Source: an uncultured Oscillospiraceae bacterium (GTDB taxonomy: Bacteria > Bacillota > Clostridia > Oscillospirales > Oscillospiraceae). From it: DNA of 64,000 bases. Of the stretch, positions 51,100 through 59,237 are shown piece by piece (the stretch's first letter is position 1; each line of letters starts with the position of its first letter). The stretch is taken from contig CAAEEO010000017.1 in NCBI GenBank assembly GCA_900754965.1, positions 1 to 64,000 of the forward strand. The letters run 5' to 3'. Under the pieces are notes generated by a model that did no database searches, had not been told where the DNA came from, and worked only from the letters and a program-made list of their open reading frames with translations. Both the position numbers and the translations under genes were made by a program.

Positions 51100-51173
51100 C
51101 GGGTGTAGTTCAATGGTAGAACACCAGCCTTCCAAGCTGGATACGTGGGTTCGATTCCCATCACCCGCTCCAT
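51100..51173 (+). tRNA. tRNA-Gly (anticodon TCC)
   Basis: The acceptor GCGGGTG pairs with CACCCGC, the anticodon is TCC in CTTCCAA, the T-loop is TTCGATT, and CCA is encoded. Confidence 0.95.
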
Positions 51174-51208
51174 TGAGCAGCCTGAGTGCAATATTGGCTC
51201 GATCGTGT

Positions 51209-51285
<77 letters not shown>

Positions 51286-51291
51286 AAATAT

Positions 51292-51369
<78 letters not shown>

Positions 51370-51429
51370 CTTAAAAATTAAGCAGAGCGGGGCCCTGCGG
51401 CCCCCTCTTCCTTTTCGCCACCTTCTCAT

Positions 51430-51504
51430 AGGGGTGTCGCCAAGCGGTAAGGCAAGGGACTTTGACTCCCTCATTCGCTGGTTCGAGTCCAGCCATCCCT
51501 GCCA
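51430..51504 (+). tRNA. tRNA-Gln (anticodon TTG)
   Basis: AGGGGTG pairs with CATCCCT, the anticodon is TTG in CTTTGAC, and TTCGAGT and an encoded CCA follow. A glnS gene begins at 63503. Confidence 0.94.
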
Positions 51505-51544
51505 CGACCTTTCCAAACTTCTTTCGAAGTTGACAATCATATAT

Positions 51545-51620
51545 GCCCCAGTAGCTCAGTCGGCAGAGCACCTGCCTTTTAAGCAGGGTGTCCGGAGTTC
51601 GAATCTCCGCTGGAGCACCA
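51545..51620 (+). tRNA. tRNA-Lys (anticodon TTT)
   Basis: The anticodon is TTT in CTTTTAA, with TTCGAAT and encoded CCA. The acceptor GCCCCAG and CTGGAGC contain one C-A mismatch (3-70). Confidence 0.93.
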
Positions 51621-51653
51621 AAAACAGCTTGTCTTCGGACAGGCTGTTTTTTT
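51620..51653 (+). terminator. Terminator of the five-tRNA cluster
   Basis: A stem with a TTCG loop (51620-51633 with 51638-51651) ends in a T run. Confidence 0.92.
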
Positions 51654-51691
51654 ATGCCCCCGGAAAATGCACTCCGCTCTGCCAAAATAAC

Positions 51692-51729
51692 ATAAGCAGC
51701 CGTCTGCCTTTGGACAAACGGCTGCTTAT
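51692..51729. terminator. Second hairpin downstream of the tRNA cluster
   Basis: A 12-bp stem ATAAGCAGCCGT/ACGGCTGCTTAT is followed by TTCGTTTTT on the plus strand. It may be a backup terminator. No gene is seen between 51654 and 51905. Confidence 0.55.
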
Positions 51730-51820
51730 TTCGTTTTTCAGGGGCATCTCCACTTTTTTCACCGCCTGTGCAAGTTTTTCTCTCCGATAACTATTTCTCC
51801 CCCACCGGCAGTTCCCAAAT

Positions 51821-51850
51821 TTGCCCCTGCACAGTCTATTTTTTTATGAT
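51821..51850 (+). promoter_or_regulatory. Possible promoter of the ECF sigma operon
   Basis: TTGCCC (51821-51826) and TATGAT (51845-51850) are 18 bp apart. An ECF-type autoregulatory promoter could not be picked out with confidence. Confidence 0.4.
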
Positions 51851-51905
51851 ATGATGTAACAAAACGGCGGCAAGGGCCACTAATAGGGTGAAAGGAGGCA
51901 AAACC

Positions 51906-52421
51906 ATGCGCCAGCTGTTAGAGGCGGTATTCACCACATACTACAAAGATGTTTACACCTATCTGTACAGTCTGTGCCGGGACGCCTCCCTGGCGGAGGA
52001 TCTGGCCCAGGAAGTCTTTTTGGAGGCTGTGCGCTCCATCACCTCCTTTCGCGGAGATGCGGAAGTCAAAACCTGGCTGTTTTCCATCGCCCGACACAAG
52101 TGGTACGGGTATTTACGCAAAAAGGGGCGGCAGGAAGCCAAAAATGCCATATTGCTCCAGCCGGACTTTCCGGGGAAAAATCCGGAAGAGCAATATCTGG
52201 ACAAAGAGGCCCTCGCCCGATTTTACGAACTGCTGTATCTGGAATCGGAACGGACCCAAACCATCGTGCAAATGCGTCTGGAGGGATATTCTTTTTATGA
52301 GATTTCCCGGCGCTGCCAAATTTCCGAAAGCTCCGCTCGCGTGATCGACTTTCGTACCAAACACAAACTTCGGGAAATTCTGAAAAAGGAGGGATTTATC
52401 CATGAATCTGATCAGCTGTGA
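51906..52421 (+). CDS. ECF-type RNA polymerase sigma factor
   Basis: This 171-residue sigma-70 family factor has region 2 (YTYLYSLCRDASLAEDLAQE, VFLEAVRSITSFRGDAEVKT, WLFSIARHKWYGYLRKKG) and region 4 (RTQTIVQMRLEGYSFYEISR, RCQISESSARV). It directs RNA polymerase to a stress regulon. AAAGGAGG lies before the 51906 start. It overlaps the downstream anti-sigma gene by 20 bases. Confidence 0.93.
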   Translation: MRQLLEAVFTTYYKDVYTYLYSLCRDASLAEDLAQEVFLEAVRSITSFRGDAEVKTWLFSIARHKWYGYLRKKGRQEAKNAILLQPDFPGKNPEEQYLDKEALARFYELLYLESERTQTIVQMRLEGYSFYEISRRCQISESSARVIDFRTKHKLREILKKEGFIHESDQL

Positions 52422-52917
52422 CCTTTGTATGGATCTGATTCCCCTGGTCAAAGACGGCGTGGCCAGTTTGGACAGTCAAACCGCCGTGGAGAACCATGTG
52501 GCAAATTGCCCGGTCTGCCGCGCCCTGTATGACGGCGCCGTCCCCCCAGTCCCCGATCCCACCGATGTATTCCGAAAACTGCGCCGCAGGATTCAGCTGT
52601 TTGCCGCATTCCTTATGATGCTGGGCATTTTCTTCGGTCTGAGTCTGACAGGCGGTCAGGGACTGTTTTATAACATTCTCATCATGCCGGTCATCGGCGC
52701 TCTGGGGTATCTCCTGTTCCGTTGGAAATCCCTGTATCAAGTCCCCCTCCTGCTGCTCATCACCCACTTTGCCATCAATCTTTTAGGGATTGCCCGGGGT
52801 GTGGAACATCTGGATTTCTACTCCCTTGTCATGTGGACTTTCTTTTACAGCGTCTTTGCCGCACTGGGCAGTCTGGCGGCAGGTCTGCTGCACTTTGCTT
52901 TCAGAAAGGAGCATTGA
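52402..52917 (+). CDS. Anti-sigma factor with zinc finger and membrane helices
   Basis: This 171-residue protein begins with a ZAS-type zinc-finger anti-sigma domain (CDLCMDLIPLVKDG, then ENHVANCPVC, the HxxxCxxC signature). Four hydrophobic segments follow (FAAFLMMLGIFFGLSL, NILIMPVIGALGYLLF, VPLLLLITHFAINLLG, FYSVFAALGSLAAGLLHF). It should hold the sigma factor at the membrane until a signal arrives. Coupling by overlap with the sigma gene supports the pairing. Confidence 0.9.
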   Translation: MNLISCDLCMDLIPLVKDGVASLDSQTAVENHVANCPVCRALYDGAVPPVPDPTDVFRKLRRRIQLFAAFLMMLGIFFGLSLTGGQGLFYNILIMPVIGALGYLLFRWKSLYQVPLLLLITHFAINLLGIARGVEHLDFYSLVMWTFFYSVFAALGSLAAGLLHFAFRKEH

Positions 52918-52918
52918 T

Positions 52919-53752
52919 ATGAACAAAAAATTCTGGAAAATCCTGGCAGGCATCACCGCAGCTGTGATCTTACTGGGACTTGCCTGGTTCGCCAACGCTT
53001 TTCTCGGCAACCCTGTTTCCAAGGCGCTGGCCACTCGCACCGCCCGGCAGTATCTGTCCCAGACCTATGGCAACACAGATTTTGTCATCCAGGATGTATC
53101 CTACAGTTTCAAAGACGGCGGTTATTATGCCCATGTGTCCTCTCCCACCAGTATCGACAGCCACTTCACATTTTCCCTCACCATGACCGGAAAACTGAGT
53201 TATGATTCCTACGAACACGATGTGCTCACCGGAAATAATACCGCCTATCGGCTGGATATGGCCTATCGGGATCTGGTAGACACCGTACTGGAAAGCCCCT
53301 CCTTCCCCTACACGCTCCACATCGCATACGGTACCCTCCAATTTGCCGGAGATTGGGAAGTCGGAAATCCCTGCAACTTTCCGGACGCAATTCCCATGGC
53401 CGAACTGGAGTTGGACCGGGTCTACGACCTGTCAGAATTGGGCAGCACCGGCGGACATCTGGTTCTCTATGTGGAAGATGACACAGTGACCGTCGGGCGG
53501 ATGGCAGAGATCCTGTTGGATGTGAAAGACCGGTTGGATCGTGCCGGAATTCCCTTCTACGCCGTGGATATGACCCTGATGTACCCAAGGGAGGAAGATG
53601 ACACCCGAAAAGAGGGCAGTCTGAGCATTCTGGGATTTTTGTCCGAGGACATCACTCCGGAGGGACTGGAAACGCGGGTGCAGGACGCCTGTGATGCCAC
53701 CCAGGCCTATTGGGCCGAGCAGGACAAAGAACGACTGTCATCCGAACCCTGA
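52919..53752 (+). CDS. Membrane-anchored YfjL-like protein of the ECF operon
   Basis: This 277-residue protein has one N-terminal transmembrane helix (ILAGITAAVILLGLAWFANA) and an extracytoplasmic domain (YLSQTYGNTDFVIQDVSYSF, GGYYAHVSSPTSIDSHFTFS). It starts 1 base after the anti-sigma stop. Similar proteins of YfjL type occur in Firmicutes without known function. Position suggests a role in signal sensing or as an effector of this sigma system. Confidence 0.78.
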   Translation: MNKKFWKILAGITAAVILLGLAWFANAFLGNPVSKALATRTARQYLSQTYGNTDFVIQDVSYSFKDGGYYAHVSSPTSIDSHFTFSLTMTGKLSYDSYEHDVLTGNNTAYRLDMAYRDLVDTVLESPSFPYTLHIAYGTLQFAGDWEVGNPCNFPDAIPMAELELDRVYDLSELGSTGGHLVLYVEDDTVTVGRMAEILLDVKDRLDRAGIPFYAVDMTLMYPREEDDTRKEGSLSILGFLSEDITPEGLETRVQDACDATQAYWAEQDKERLSSEP

Positions 53753-53795
53753 TTGCACCATGCGGTTGAAAAATTTCTCTCCCTGTGATACAGTA

Positions 53796-53831
53796 ATGCC
53801 CGGTCTTATAACAAGGCCGGGCATTTTTTGA
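53796..53831 (+). terminator. Terminator of the ECF operon
   Basis: ATGCCCGG/CCGGGCAT with inner CTT/AAG pairs is followed by TTTTTT. Confidence 0.9.
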
Positions 53832-53884
53832 AAAACTACCGGCAATATGCGCCGGATACTGAGCGATGAATGGGAGAACAGACA

Positions 53885-54643
53885 ATGACCGGAGAAGAAA
53901 CGCTGCTGCAAAAACGATTTCTGGAACTGGCGGAAAAGGCCTATGCCCGGGGCATCTATACCTTTACCCCTTTTCTGGGCCTGGCAGAACAGGATATTTT
54001 TGCCCGTACCGAACGGGAACTATCCTATGTCCCCCACGATGCTTTCGGCGGTGCCGAGGGCTGCGAGCGGGTCATGATCCGGTTCGGCAGCGAAGACCTG
54101 TGCGGTTACGAACAGCCATTCCCCATCGTGTGCATCCTGGCCGCCCCCGTCAGCCGAAAATTTGCAGATAAGCTCACCCATCGGGACCTTCTGGGCGCAC
54201 TGATGAATCTGGGGATTGACCGGGCCCAACTGGGCGACATCATTCTCCGGGAAGATGGCGCTTACCTGTTTGCCACAGAGACCATCGCCCCCTTTGTGTG
54301 TGACAATCTGAACCGGGCAAAACACACTTCCCTGACCTGTTCCATTGCAGAGGCCCTGCCCGCAGGCAATCTGTTCAACCTGGAGTCCCGGGAGTGTCTG
54401 GTTGCCTCCCAGCGGATCGACGGCGTGGCTGCCCATGTATTCCACCTCTCCCGCAGTGAATTGGCCGACCTGATCCGGGCCGGCAAGCTCTTCCTCAATG
54501 GCCGCCAATGTGTCGGCGGCAGCGACCTTCTCAAGGACGGAGATGTGGTTTCTCTCCGCGGCCACGGCCGATTCCTGTACCGCGGTGCCCAACGCACCAC
54601 CAAAAGCGGAAAGTTGAGCGTACTGGTAGAGTGCTACCTCTGA
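53885..54643 (+). CDS. YlmH-type S4-domain RNA-binding protein
   Basis: This 252-residue protein matches the YlmH family: an N-terminal domain (GIYTFTPFLGLAEQDIFART, LGALMNLGIDRAQLGDI, REDGAYLFATE) and a C-terminal S4 domain (LSRSELADLIRAGKLFLNGR, GDVVSLRGHGRF). YlmH has been linked to ribosome quality control and to cell-division loci. Here it is not beside ftsZ or divIVA. The 53885 start has GGGAG 8 bases upstream; an ATG at 53870 is the alternative. Confidence 0.92.
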   Translation: MTGEETLLQKRFLELAEKAYARGIYTFTPFLGLAEQDIFARTERELSYVPHDAFGGAEGCERVMIRFGSEDLCGYEQPFPIVCILAAPVSRKFADKLTHRDLLGALMNLGIDRAQLGDIILREDGAYLFATETIAPFVCDNLNRAKHTSLTCSIAEALPAGNLFNLESRECLVASQRIDGVAAHVFHLSRSELADLIRAGKLFLNGRQCVGGSDLLKDGDVVSLRGHGRFLYRGAQRTTKSGKLSVLVECYL

Positions 54644-54660
54644 CTTCTTGTTAAAATTTC

Positions 54661-54698
54661 AAAACGGCCGGTGTTCCTGCGGGAACACCGGCCGTTTT
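54661..54698. terminator. Bidirectional terminator between ylmH-like and pcrA genes
   Basis: A perfect 17-bp stem (54661-54677 with 54681-54697) has A-rich and T-rich ends and serves both convergent genes. Confidence 0.95.
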
Positions 54699-54702
54699 TC
54701 TA

Positions 54703-57090
54703 TCACTGTTTCGTCATGTTGGGTGCCGCTGCTTTCATCATCAGCCGCTTGACCCCGACCTTATCAAAGGTGATCTCCAACAGAGCATCTCCCCCCATCG
54801 GCGTCATTTTCGTAATGACCCCAGGGCCGAATGCCTTGTGAACCACCTGGTCTCCGGTGACAAACTTTGCCGCGGAGACAGGCGGCGCCACCGGCGCTTT
54901 CCGTGTCGGCGCGGCAGGACGCATTTCCGTCCGCCCGCGCTCTCCGTACCGGGGCTGAGGCACCGTTCCGTAATCATCATTGAACAGGTCCCGGCGCTTA
55001 CTGTGAAGCAAACCGCCCTTTTCCAGGTGTTCTTCCGGGATCTCTTCCACAAACCGGGAAGGCAGGTTGCTGGTGGTTTTACCAAACAGCATTCTCTGCC
55101 GGGCACATGTCAGATACAGCATGGTCTGTGCCCGGGTCATGGCCACATAACACAGCCGCCGCTCTTCTTCCATTTCCTCCGGGTCGCCGATGGAACGCAG
55201 TCCCGGGAAAATCCCCTCTTCTGCCCCCACGATAAACACCACCGGGAATTCCAGACCTTTGGCTGAGTGCATCGTCATCAGCGTCACGCAGTCCGTATCC
55301 TTATCCATGGCATCCAAATCTGTATACAGTGCCACATCGTCCAAAAATCCCGCCAGAGATTCGTCCCCGGTGTCTTTCATGTAGGACAGAATGTTGGTCT
55401 TCAGCTCCCCAATGTTCTCGATACGGGCAATATCCTCAGCAGACCCTTTCTTTTCCAGAGCTGCCACATACCCCGTTTTCTCCAAAACCAGGTCATACAG
55501 CCGATCCGGGGGCAATTCCTCGTTGGCCTGCCGCAGCTCTTCCATCATGTCCACAAACGCCAGCAGCTTGGGCGCCGCCCGGCGCAAATCCGGGTACTCA
55601 TTGGAACGGCGGATCACATCGTACAAACTCACGCCCTCCCGGGCCGCAATGGATGCCGCCAGTTCCACGGAGCGCTCTCCGATTCCCCGTGCAGGCACAT
55701 TGATGATCCGGCGCAGCCGCAGGTCGTCCTCCGGAGAGGAAATGACGCAGAGATAGGCCAGCATATCCTTCACTTCCGCCCGGTCAAAGAATCGCATCCC
55801 GCCGTAGACCCGGTAAGGAATCCCGTTTCGTTTGAAAGCATACTCCAACTGGTTGGACTGCGCATTCATGCGGTACAGCACCGCATGATCCCGGAAATTC
55901 ATGCCCTGGGTATAATCCGCCAGGATTTTAGACGCCACATACTGGGCCTCATCGTCCTGATTCTGGGTCACATACAGCAGCAGCTTGTTGCCGTCTCCCC
56001 GGTCAGTCCAGAGGTTTTTCCCGGTGCGCTCGGTATTGTTGGCAATCACTGCGTTGGCCGCTTTCAGAATGTGACCAGTGCTCCGGTAGTTCTGCTCCAG
56101 GCGAATGACCCGGGCATTCGAATACTGCTTTTCAAAAGAAAGAATATTTTCGATGGTTGCGCCCCGGAATTTGTAAATACTCTGGTCGTCATCACCCACC
56201 ACGCAGATGTTGCCCCACTTTCCGCTGAGCAACGTGGCCAGCATATACTGGATCTTGTTGGTGTCCTGATACTCGTCGATCAGCACATACTGGAATTTTT
56301 TCTGCCAGTATTCCCGTACATCCGGATGCTCCCGCAGCAGTTTGACGGTGAAATAGATCAAATCGTCAAAGTCCATAGCGCCGGCATTATACAGCCGCCG
56401 GGCATATTCCACGCCGGCCTGTCCCATTTTTCGTTTCCGCAGGTCGCCGCTTTTTTCAGCGTTCTGGGCATATTCCAAGGGAGAGATATACTGGTCCTTG
56501 GCACGGCTCAGCTCCCCCAACACCGTGCGCGGCGGGAATGTCTTGTCATCCATGTCCAGGTCTTTCAGCACATGTTTCATCACCGACTGGCTGTCGGAAC
56601 TGTCATAAATGGTAAAATTGGAGGGAAATCCCAATTTTTCCGCATCCCGGCGCAGAATCCGCACACAGGCAGAATGGAATGTGGCCGCCCAGATATCGTT
56701 GGCCCGCGCCCCGAGTTTTGCCGCCAGACGGTCTTTCAGCTCCCCGGCCGCCTTGTTGGTAAAGGTGATGGCAATAATCCGCCAGGGGTCCACCGGGTCC
56801 AGGGCCGCAATCTGCCGGGCCGCCTCCCCACCGGCCAGCATGGTCTGAATGTCCTCCTCCGTGGCATCCAGGGGCACCTGTTCAGAATCCGAGGCCCTGC
56901 CGTACCGCAGCAAGTTCTCAATGCGGCTGATGAGCACCGTGGTCTTTCCGCTGCCGGCACCTGCCAAAATCAGCAGAGGCCCCTGCGTCGTCAGCGCCGC
57001 TTCCCGCTGCATGGGATTCAAATTTTGAAAATCTTCTTCGATGACTTTTCTGCGGGCATCGAGATACCGCTTTTGAAACATTTTATCCAT
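54703..57090 (-). CDS. pcrA: ATP-dependent DNA helicase PcrA/UvrD
   Basis: This SF1A 3'-5' helicase has 795 residues. Motifs in order: Q motif (LNPMQREAAL), Walker A (ILAGAGSGKTTVL), Ia (ITFTNKAAGELKDR), II (VLIDEYQDTN), III (CVVGDDDQSIYKFRGA), IV (RLEQNYRST), V and VI (TMHSAKGLEFPVVF, YVAMTRA). The C-terminus (KFVTGDQVVHKAFGPGVITK) is the PcrA tail that binds RNA polymerase. The ATG at 57090 lies only about 3 bases after the predicted transcription start. Confidence 0.97.
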   Translation of the reverse strand: MDKMFQKRYLDARRKVIEEDFQNLNPMQREAALTTQGPLLILAGAGSGKTTVLISRIENLLRYGRASDSEQVPLDATEEDIQTMLAGGEAARQIAALDPVDPWRIIAITFTNKAAGELKDRLAAKLGARANDIWAATFHSACVRILRRDAEKLGFPSNFTIYDSSDSQSVMKHVLKDLDMDDKTFPPRTVLGELSRAKDQYISPLEYAQNAEKSGDLRKRKMGQAGVEYARRLYNAGAMDFDDLIYFTVKLLREHPDVREYWQKKFQYVLIDEYQDTNKIQYMLATLLSGKWGNICVVGDDDQSIYKFRGATIENILSFEKQYSNARVIRLEQNYRSTGHILKAANAVIANNTERTGKNLWTDRGDGNKLLLYVTQNQDDEAQYVASKILADYTQGMNFRDHAVLYRMNAQSNQLEYAFKRNGIPYRVYGGMRFFDRAEVKDMLAYLCVISSPEDDLRLRRIINVPARGIGERSVELAASIAAREGVSLYDVIRRSNEYPDLRRAAPKLLAFVDMMEELRQANEELPPDRLYDLVLEKTGYVAALEKKGSAEDIARIENIGELKTNILSYMKDTGDESLAGFLDDVALYTDLDAMDKDTDCVTLMTMHSAKGLEFPVVFIVGAEEGIFPGLRSIGDPEEMEEERRLCYVAMTRAQTMLYLTCARQRMLFGKTTSNLPSRFVEEIPEEHLEKGGLLHSKRRDLFNDDYGTVPQPRYGERGRTEMRPAAPTRKAPVAPPVSAAKFVTGDQVVHKAFGPGVITKMTPMGGDALLEITFDKVGVKRLMMKAAAPNMTKQ

Positions 57091-57099
57091 AGCCCGGTG

Positions 57100-57128
57100 A
57101 TTATATCATATTTCCACATACAGGACAA
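57100..57128 (-). promoter_or_regulatory. Promoter giving a nearly leaderless pcrA mRNA
   Basis: On the minus strand TTGTCC (57123-57128) and TATAAT (57100-57105) are separated by 17 bp. The expected start point near 57093 is about 3 bases from the pcrA ATG, and no Shine-Dalgarno sequence lies between. Confidence 0.75.
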
Positions 57129-57254
57129 GCAGGCAGCTCCCGAAAAAAGCGAGAACTGTCTGCCCCTGTGGAAACGACCGGCGCCGAAAAAAGCCGGACC
57201 CTCTTCCCGGCGCCGCTGCCGTGTGATATGCTGTTGAAAAAGAGGTGAGCCGTT

Positions 57255-57647
57255 ATGATGAATGAATCTGAAACCCTTCAAATCCTTTCTTTTTTCGAGG
57301 GAAAGCCGGAAGAACTTTCCCTATTCCTCCATCTGACAAATCAGCTGTCGGAGCAGTTTCCCGATATAGCGATGCGTGTCCAAAAAAGCCAGATCACATT
57401 TTCCAATCGATACGGATTCGCATTTGTGTCCCTGCCACGCAGGAAACAGCCCCGCCCCGCCATTCTGGTCTCTTTCGGTCTGGGATTTCGTCTGGACAGT
57501 CCCCGCATTTTCCAGGCCGTGGAACCCTATCCCGGCCGCTGGACCCATCATGTTCTGGTTTCCGCGCCGGAAGAACTGGACCCAGAACTGCTGGACTGGC
57601 TGGGGGCAGCCTATGCTTTTTCCGCCGCCAAAGGCCGGAAAGCATGA
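57255..57647 (+). CDS. DUF5655-like hypothetical protein
   Basis: This 130-residue protein has the pattern of the DUF5655 domain: FPDIAMRVQKSQITFSNRYG, FAFVSLPRRK, ILVSFGLGFRLDSPRI and YPGRWTHHVLVS, then LDPELLDWLGAAYAFSA. Such domains are found alone in Firmicutes without known function. GAGGTGAG precedes the start. It is convergent with sigF, whose stop is 5 bases away. Confidence 0.75.
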   Translation: MMNESETLQILSFFEGKPEELSLFLHLTNQLSEQFPDIAMRVQKSQITFSNRYGFAFVSLPRRKQPRPAILVSFGLGFRLDSPRIFQAVEPYPGRWTHHVLVSAPEELDPELLDWLGAAYAFSAAKGRKA

Positions 57648-57652
57648 TGCCC

Positions 57653-58363
57653 TTACGCCTCCAGTAAGACGCGCAGTTTTTCAATGGCGCGCTTTTCCAG
57701 TCTGGAAACCTGCACCTGGGACACACCGATTACCCGGGCGGCGGTGTCCTGGGTCATCCCGTGATAATACCGCAGCGCAATGACCTGCCGCTCCTTTTCC
57801 GGCAATTTTGCAATGGCCTCTTTCAGAGAGACCTTTTCCAGCATCCGCTCCTCCTGGGTATAGTCCCCCAACACATTTTCCAGAGTGGCGCCCCCGTCCC
57901 AGGACTCCCGCTGCAAAGATTCCGTGGGACTGGTGGCAGTCTCCGCCATGGCAATGTCCTCCGGGGTGATTCCCGTGGCTGCGGACAATTCCGACAGGGT
58001 GGGCGGCCTGCCCAGTTCCTGCTCCAGCTGTCCACGGGCCGTGCGGATGGCCTGCGCCTGCTCTTTGATGCCCCGGCTGACCTTGACCGCTCCGTCATCC
58101 CGCAAAAAACGGCGGATCTCTCCCGAGATTTTCGGCACGGCATAGGTAGAAAATTGGGTGCCATAGGCCTCATCGAACCCCTCGATGGCCTTGAGAAACC
58201 CCACACAGCCCAGTTGATACAGGTCCTCCGGGTCCACTCCCCGGCCAAAAAAACGGCGAGCTACCGACCAGATCAGTCCCGCATTTTCTTCCACCAATCG
58301 TTCCGATGCACTCCGGTCTCCCGCTCTGGCCGCCCGCAGGTCTGCACGCATCTCCTCGGTCAT
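57653..58363 (-). CDS. sigF: Sporulation sigma factor F
   Basis: Sigma-F (236 residues) starts forespore gene expression. Region 2 (NAGLIWSVARRFFGRGVDPE, DLYQLGCVGFLKAIEGFDE), region 3 and region 4 (LPEKERQVIALRYYHGMTQD, TAARVIGVSQVQVSRLEKRA) are complete. It overlaps spoIIAB by 4 bases. Sigma-F activity depends on release from SpoIIAB by dephosphorylated SpoIIAA. Confidence 0.97.
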   Translation of the reverse strand: MTEEMRADLRAARAGDRSASERLVEENAGLIWSVARRFFGRGVDPEDLYQLGCVGFLKAIEGFDEAYGTQFSTYAVPKISGEIRRFLRDDGAVKVSRGIKEQAQAIRTARGQLEQELGRPPTLSELSAATGITPEDIAMAETATSPTESLQRESWDGGATLENVLGDYTQEERMLEKVSLKEAIAKLPEKERQVIALRYYHGMTQDTAARVIGVSQVQVSRLEKRAIEKLRVLLEA

Positions 58364-58800
58364 CGGTCTGCCTGCCGACGGCGGATTCTCCGCACCATCG
58401 TCACGGTTGTCCCCTTTCCGGGCGACGAGCGGACACGGAGCCGATCCGTAAAACTCTCCATAATGGTAAATCCCATACCGCTGCGCTCCTCCCCACCGGT
58501 GGTATACAGCGGCTGCATGGCCTGGGATATATCCGAGATTCCCCGTCCCTTGTCCCGCACCACGATTTCCAGCTGGTTTCCCTCCAGTATCCTGGCTTTC
58601 AGCCAGATGGTTCCGATGGAGTCCGGATAGGCATGGACAATGGCATTTGTCACCGCCTCAGACACCGCTGTGCGAATGTCCCCCAGCTCGTCCATGGTGG
58701 GGTCCAGCTGGGCTGCAAATGCCGCCACAGCGGAACGAGCGTAGCCTTCATTGACGCTCTTGCTGGGAAATTCCATTTTTATGTAATTGGAAACCTGCAT
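58360..58800 (-). CDS. spoIIAB: Anti-sigma F factor and kinase SpoIIAB
   Basis: This 146-residue GHKL kinase binds sigma-F and phosphorylates SpoIIAA. The N box (DIRTAVSEAVTNAIVHAYPD), the G1 box (VVRDKGRGISD) and the G2 box (EERSGMGFTIMESFTDRLRV) are present. It lies 6 bases after spoIIAA. Confidence 0.97.
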   Translation of the reverse strand: MQVSNYIKMEFPSKSVNEGYARSAVAAFAAQLDPTMDELGDIRTAVSEAVTNAIVHAYPDSIGTIWLKARILEGNQLEIVVRDKGRGISDISQAMQPLYTTGGEERSGMGFTIMESFTDRLRVRSSPGKGTTVTMVRRIRRRQADR

Positions 58801-58806
58801 GTTTCC

Positions 58807-59130
58807 TCACTCCTTTCCGATTTTCTGTACAATGGGGACGATCCGCTCGATCCCGGAAGTCTCCATCACGCGCAGTGCCTGCCGGGATGGATTTTCCACC
58901 CGAACCTGCCCGCCCTGCACTTTCGCCAGTTTCTGTGCTTTCAGGATCAATGCGATCCCGGAACTGTCCATGAAACTCAGACCGGACATTTCCAAAATGC
59001 ACAGCCGGGGAAGGGCATCTTCCATTTCCTGTTCAATCACCTGCATTGCGCCGCGGGCGCTGTGATGATCCAGTTCTCCCGTGAGATACAGAATCAGCTG
59101 CCCATCGGCATATTCTTTTCCGATTTTCAT
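58807..59130 (-). CDS. spoIIAA: Anti-anti-sigma F factor SpoIIAA
   Basis: This STAS-domain protein has 107 residues. The phosphorylated serine is expected in LSFMDSSGIALIL. Strands LILYLTGELDHHSARGAMQV and QVRVENPSRQALRVMETSGI match the family. GGAGGGG precedes the start. It is the first gene of the spoIIA operon; a terminator separates it from valS, and I could not identify a sigma-H promoter with confidence. Confidence 0.97.
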   Translation of the reverse strand: MKIGKEYADGQLILYLTGELDHHSARGAMQVIEQEMEDALPRLCILEMSGLSFMDSSGIALILKAQKLAKVQGGQVRVENPSRQALRVMETSGIERIVPIVQKIGKE

Positions 59131-59144
59131 ATTCCCCTCCGGAC

Positions 59145-59187
59145 AAAAAAATAAGTCCCGGATACCCCTCGGTATCCGGGACTTATT
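59145..59187 (-). terminator. Terminator between valS and spoIIAA
   Basis: On the minus strand a perfect 17-bp stem (59171-59187 with 59150-59166) with a GAGG loop is followed by TTTTTT, ending about 15 bases before spoIIAA. Confidence 0.92.
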
Positions 59188-59237
59188 GTATCCAGTTTAT
59201 GTTGCGAAGTTTGCCGAAAGAACCAAACCGGGGAAAA

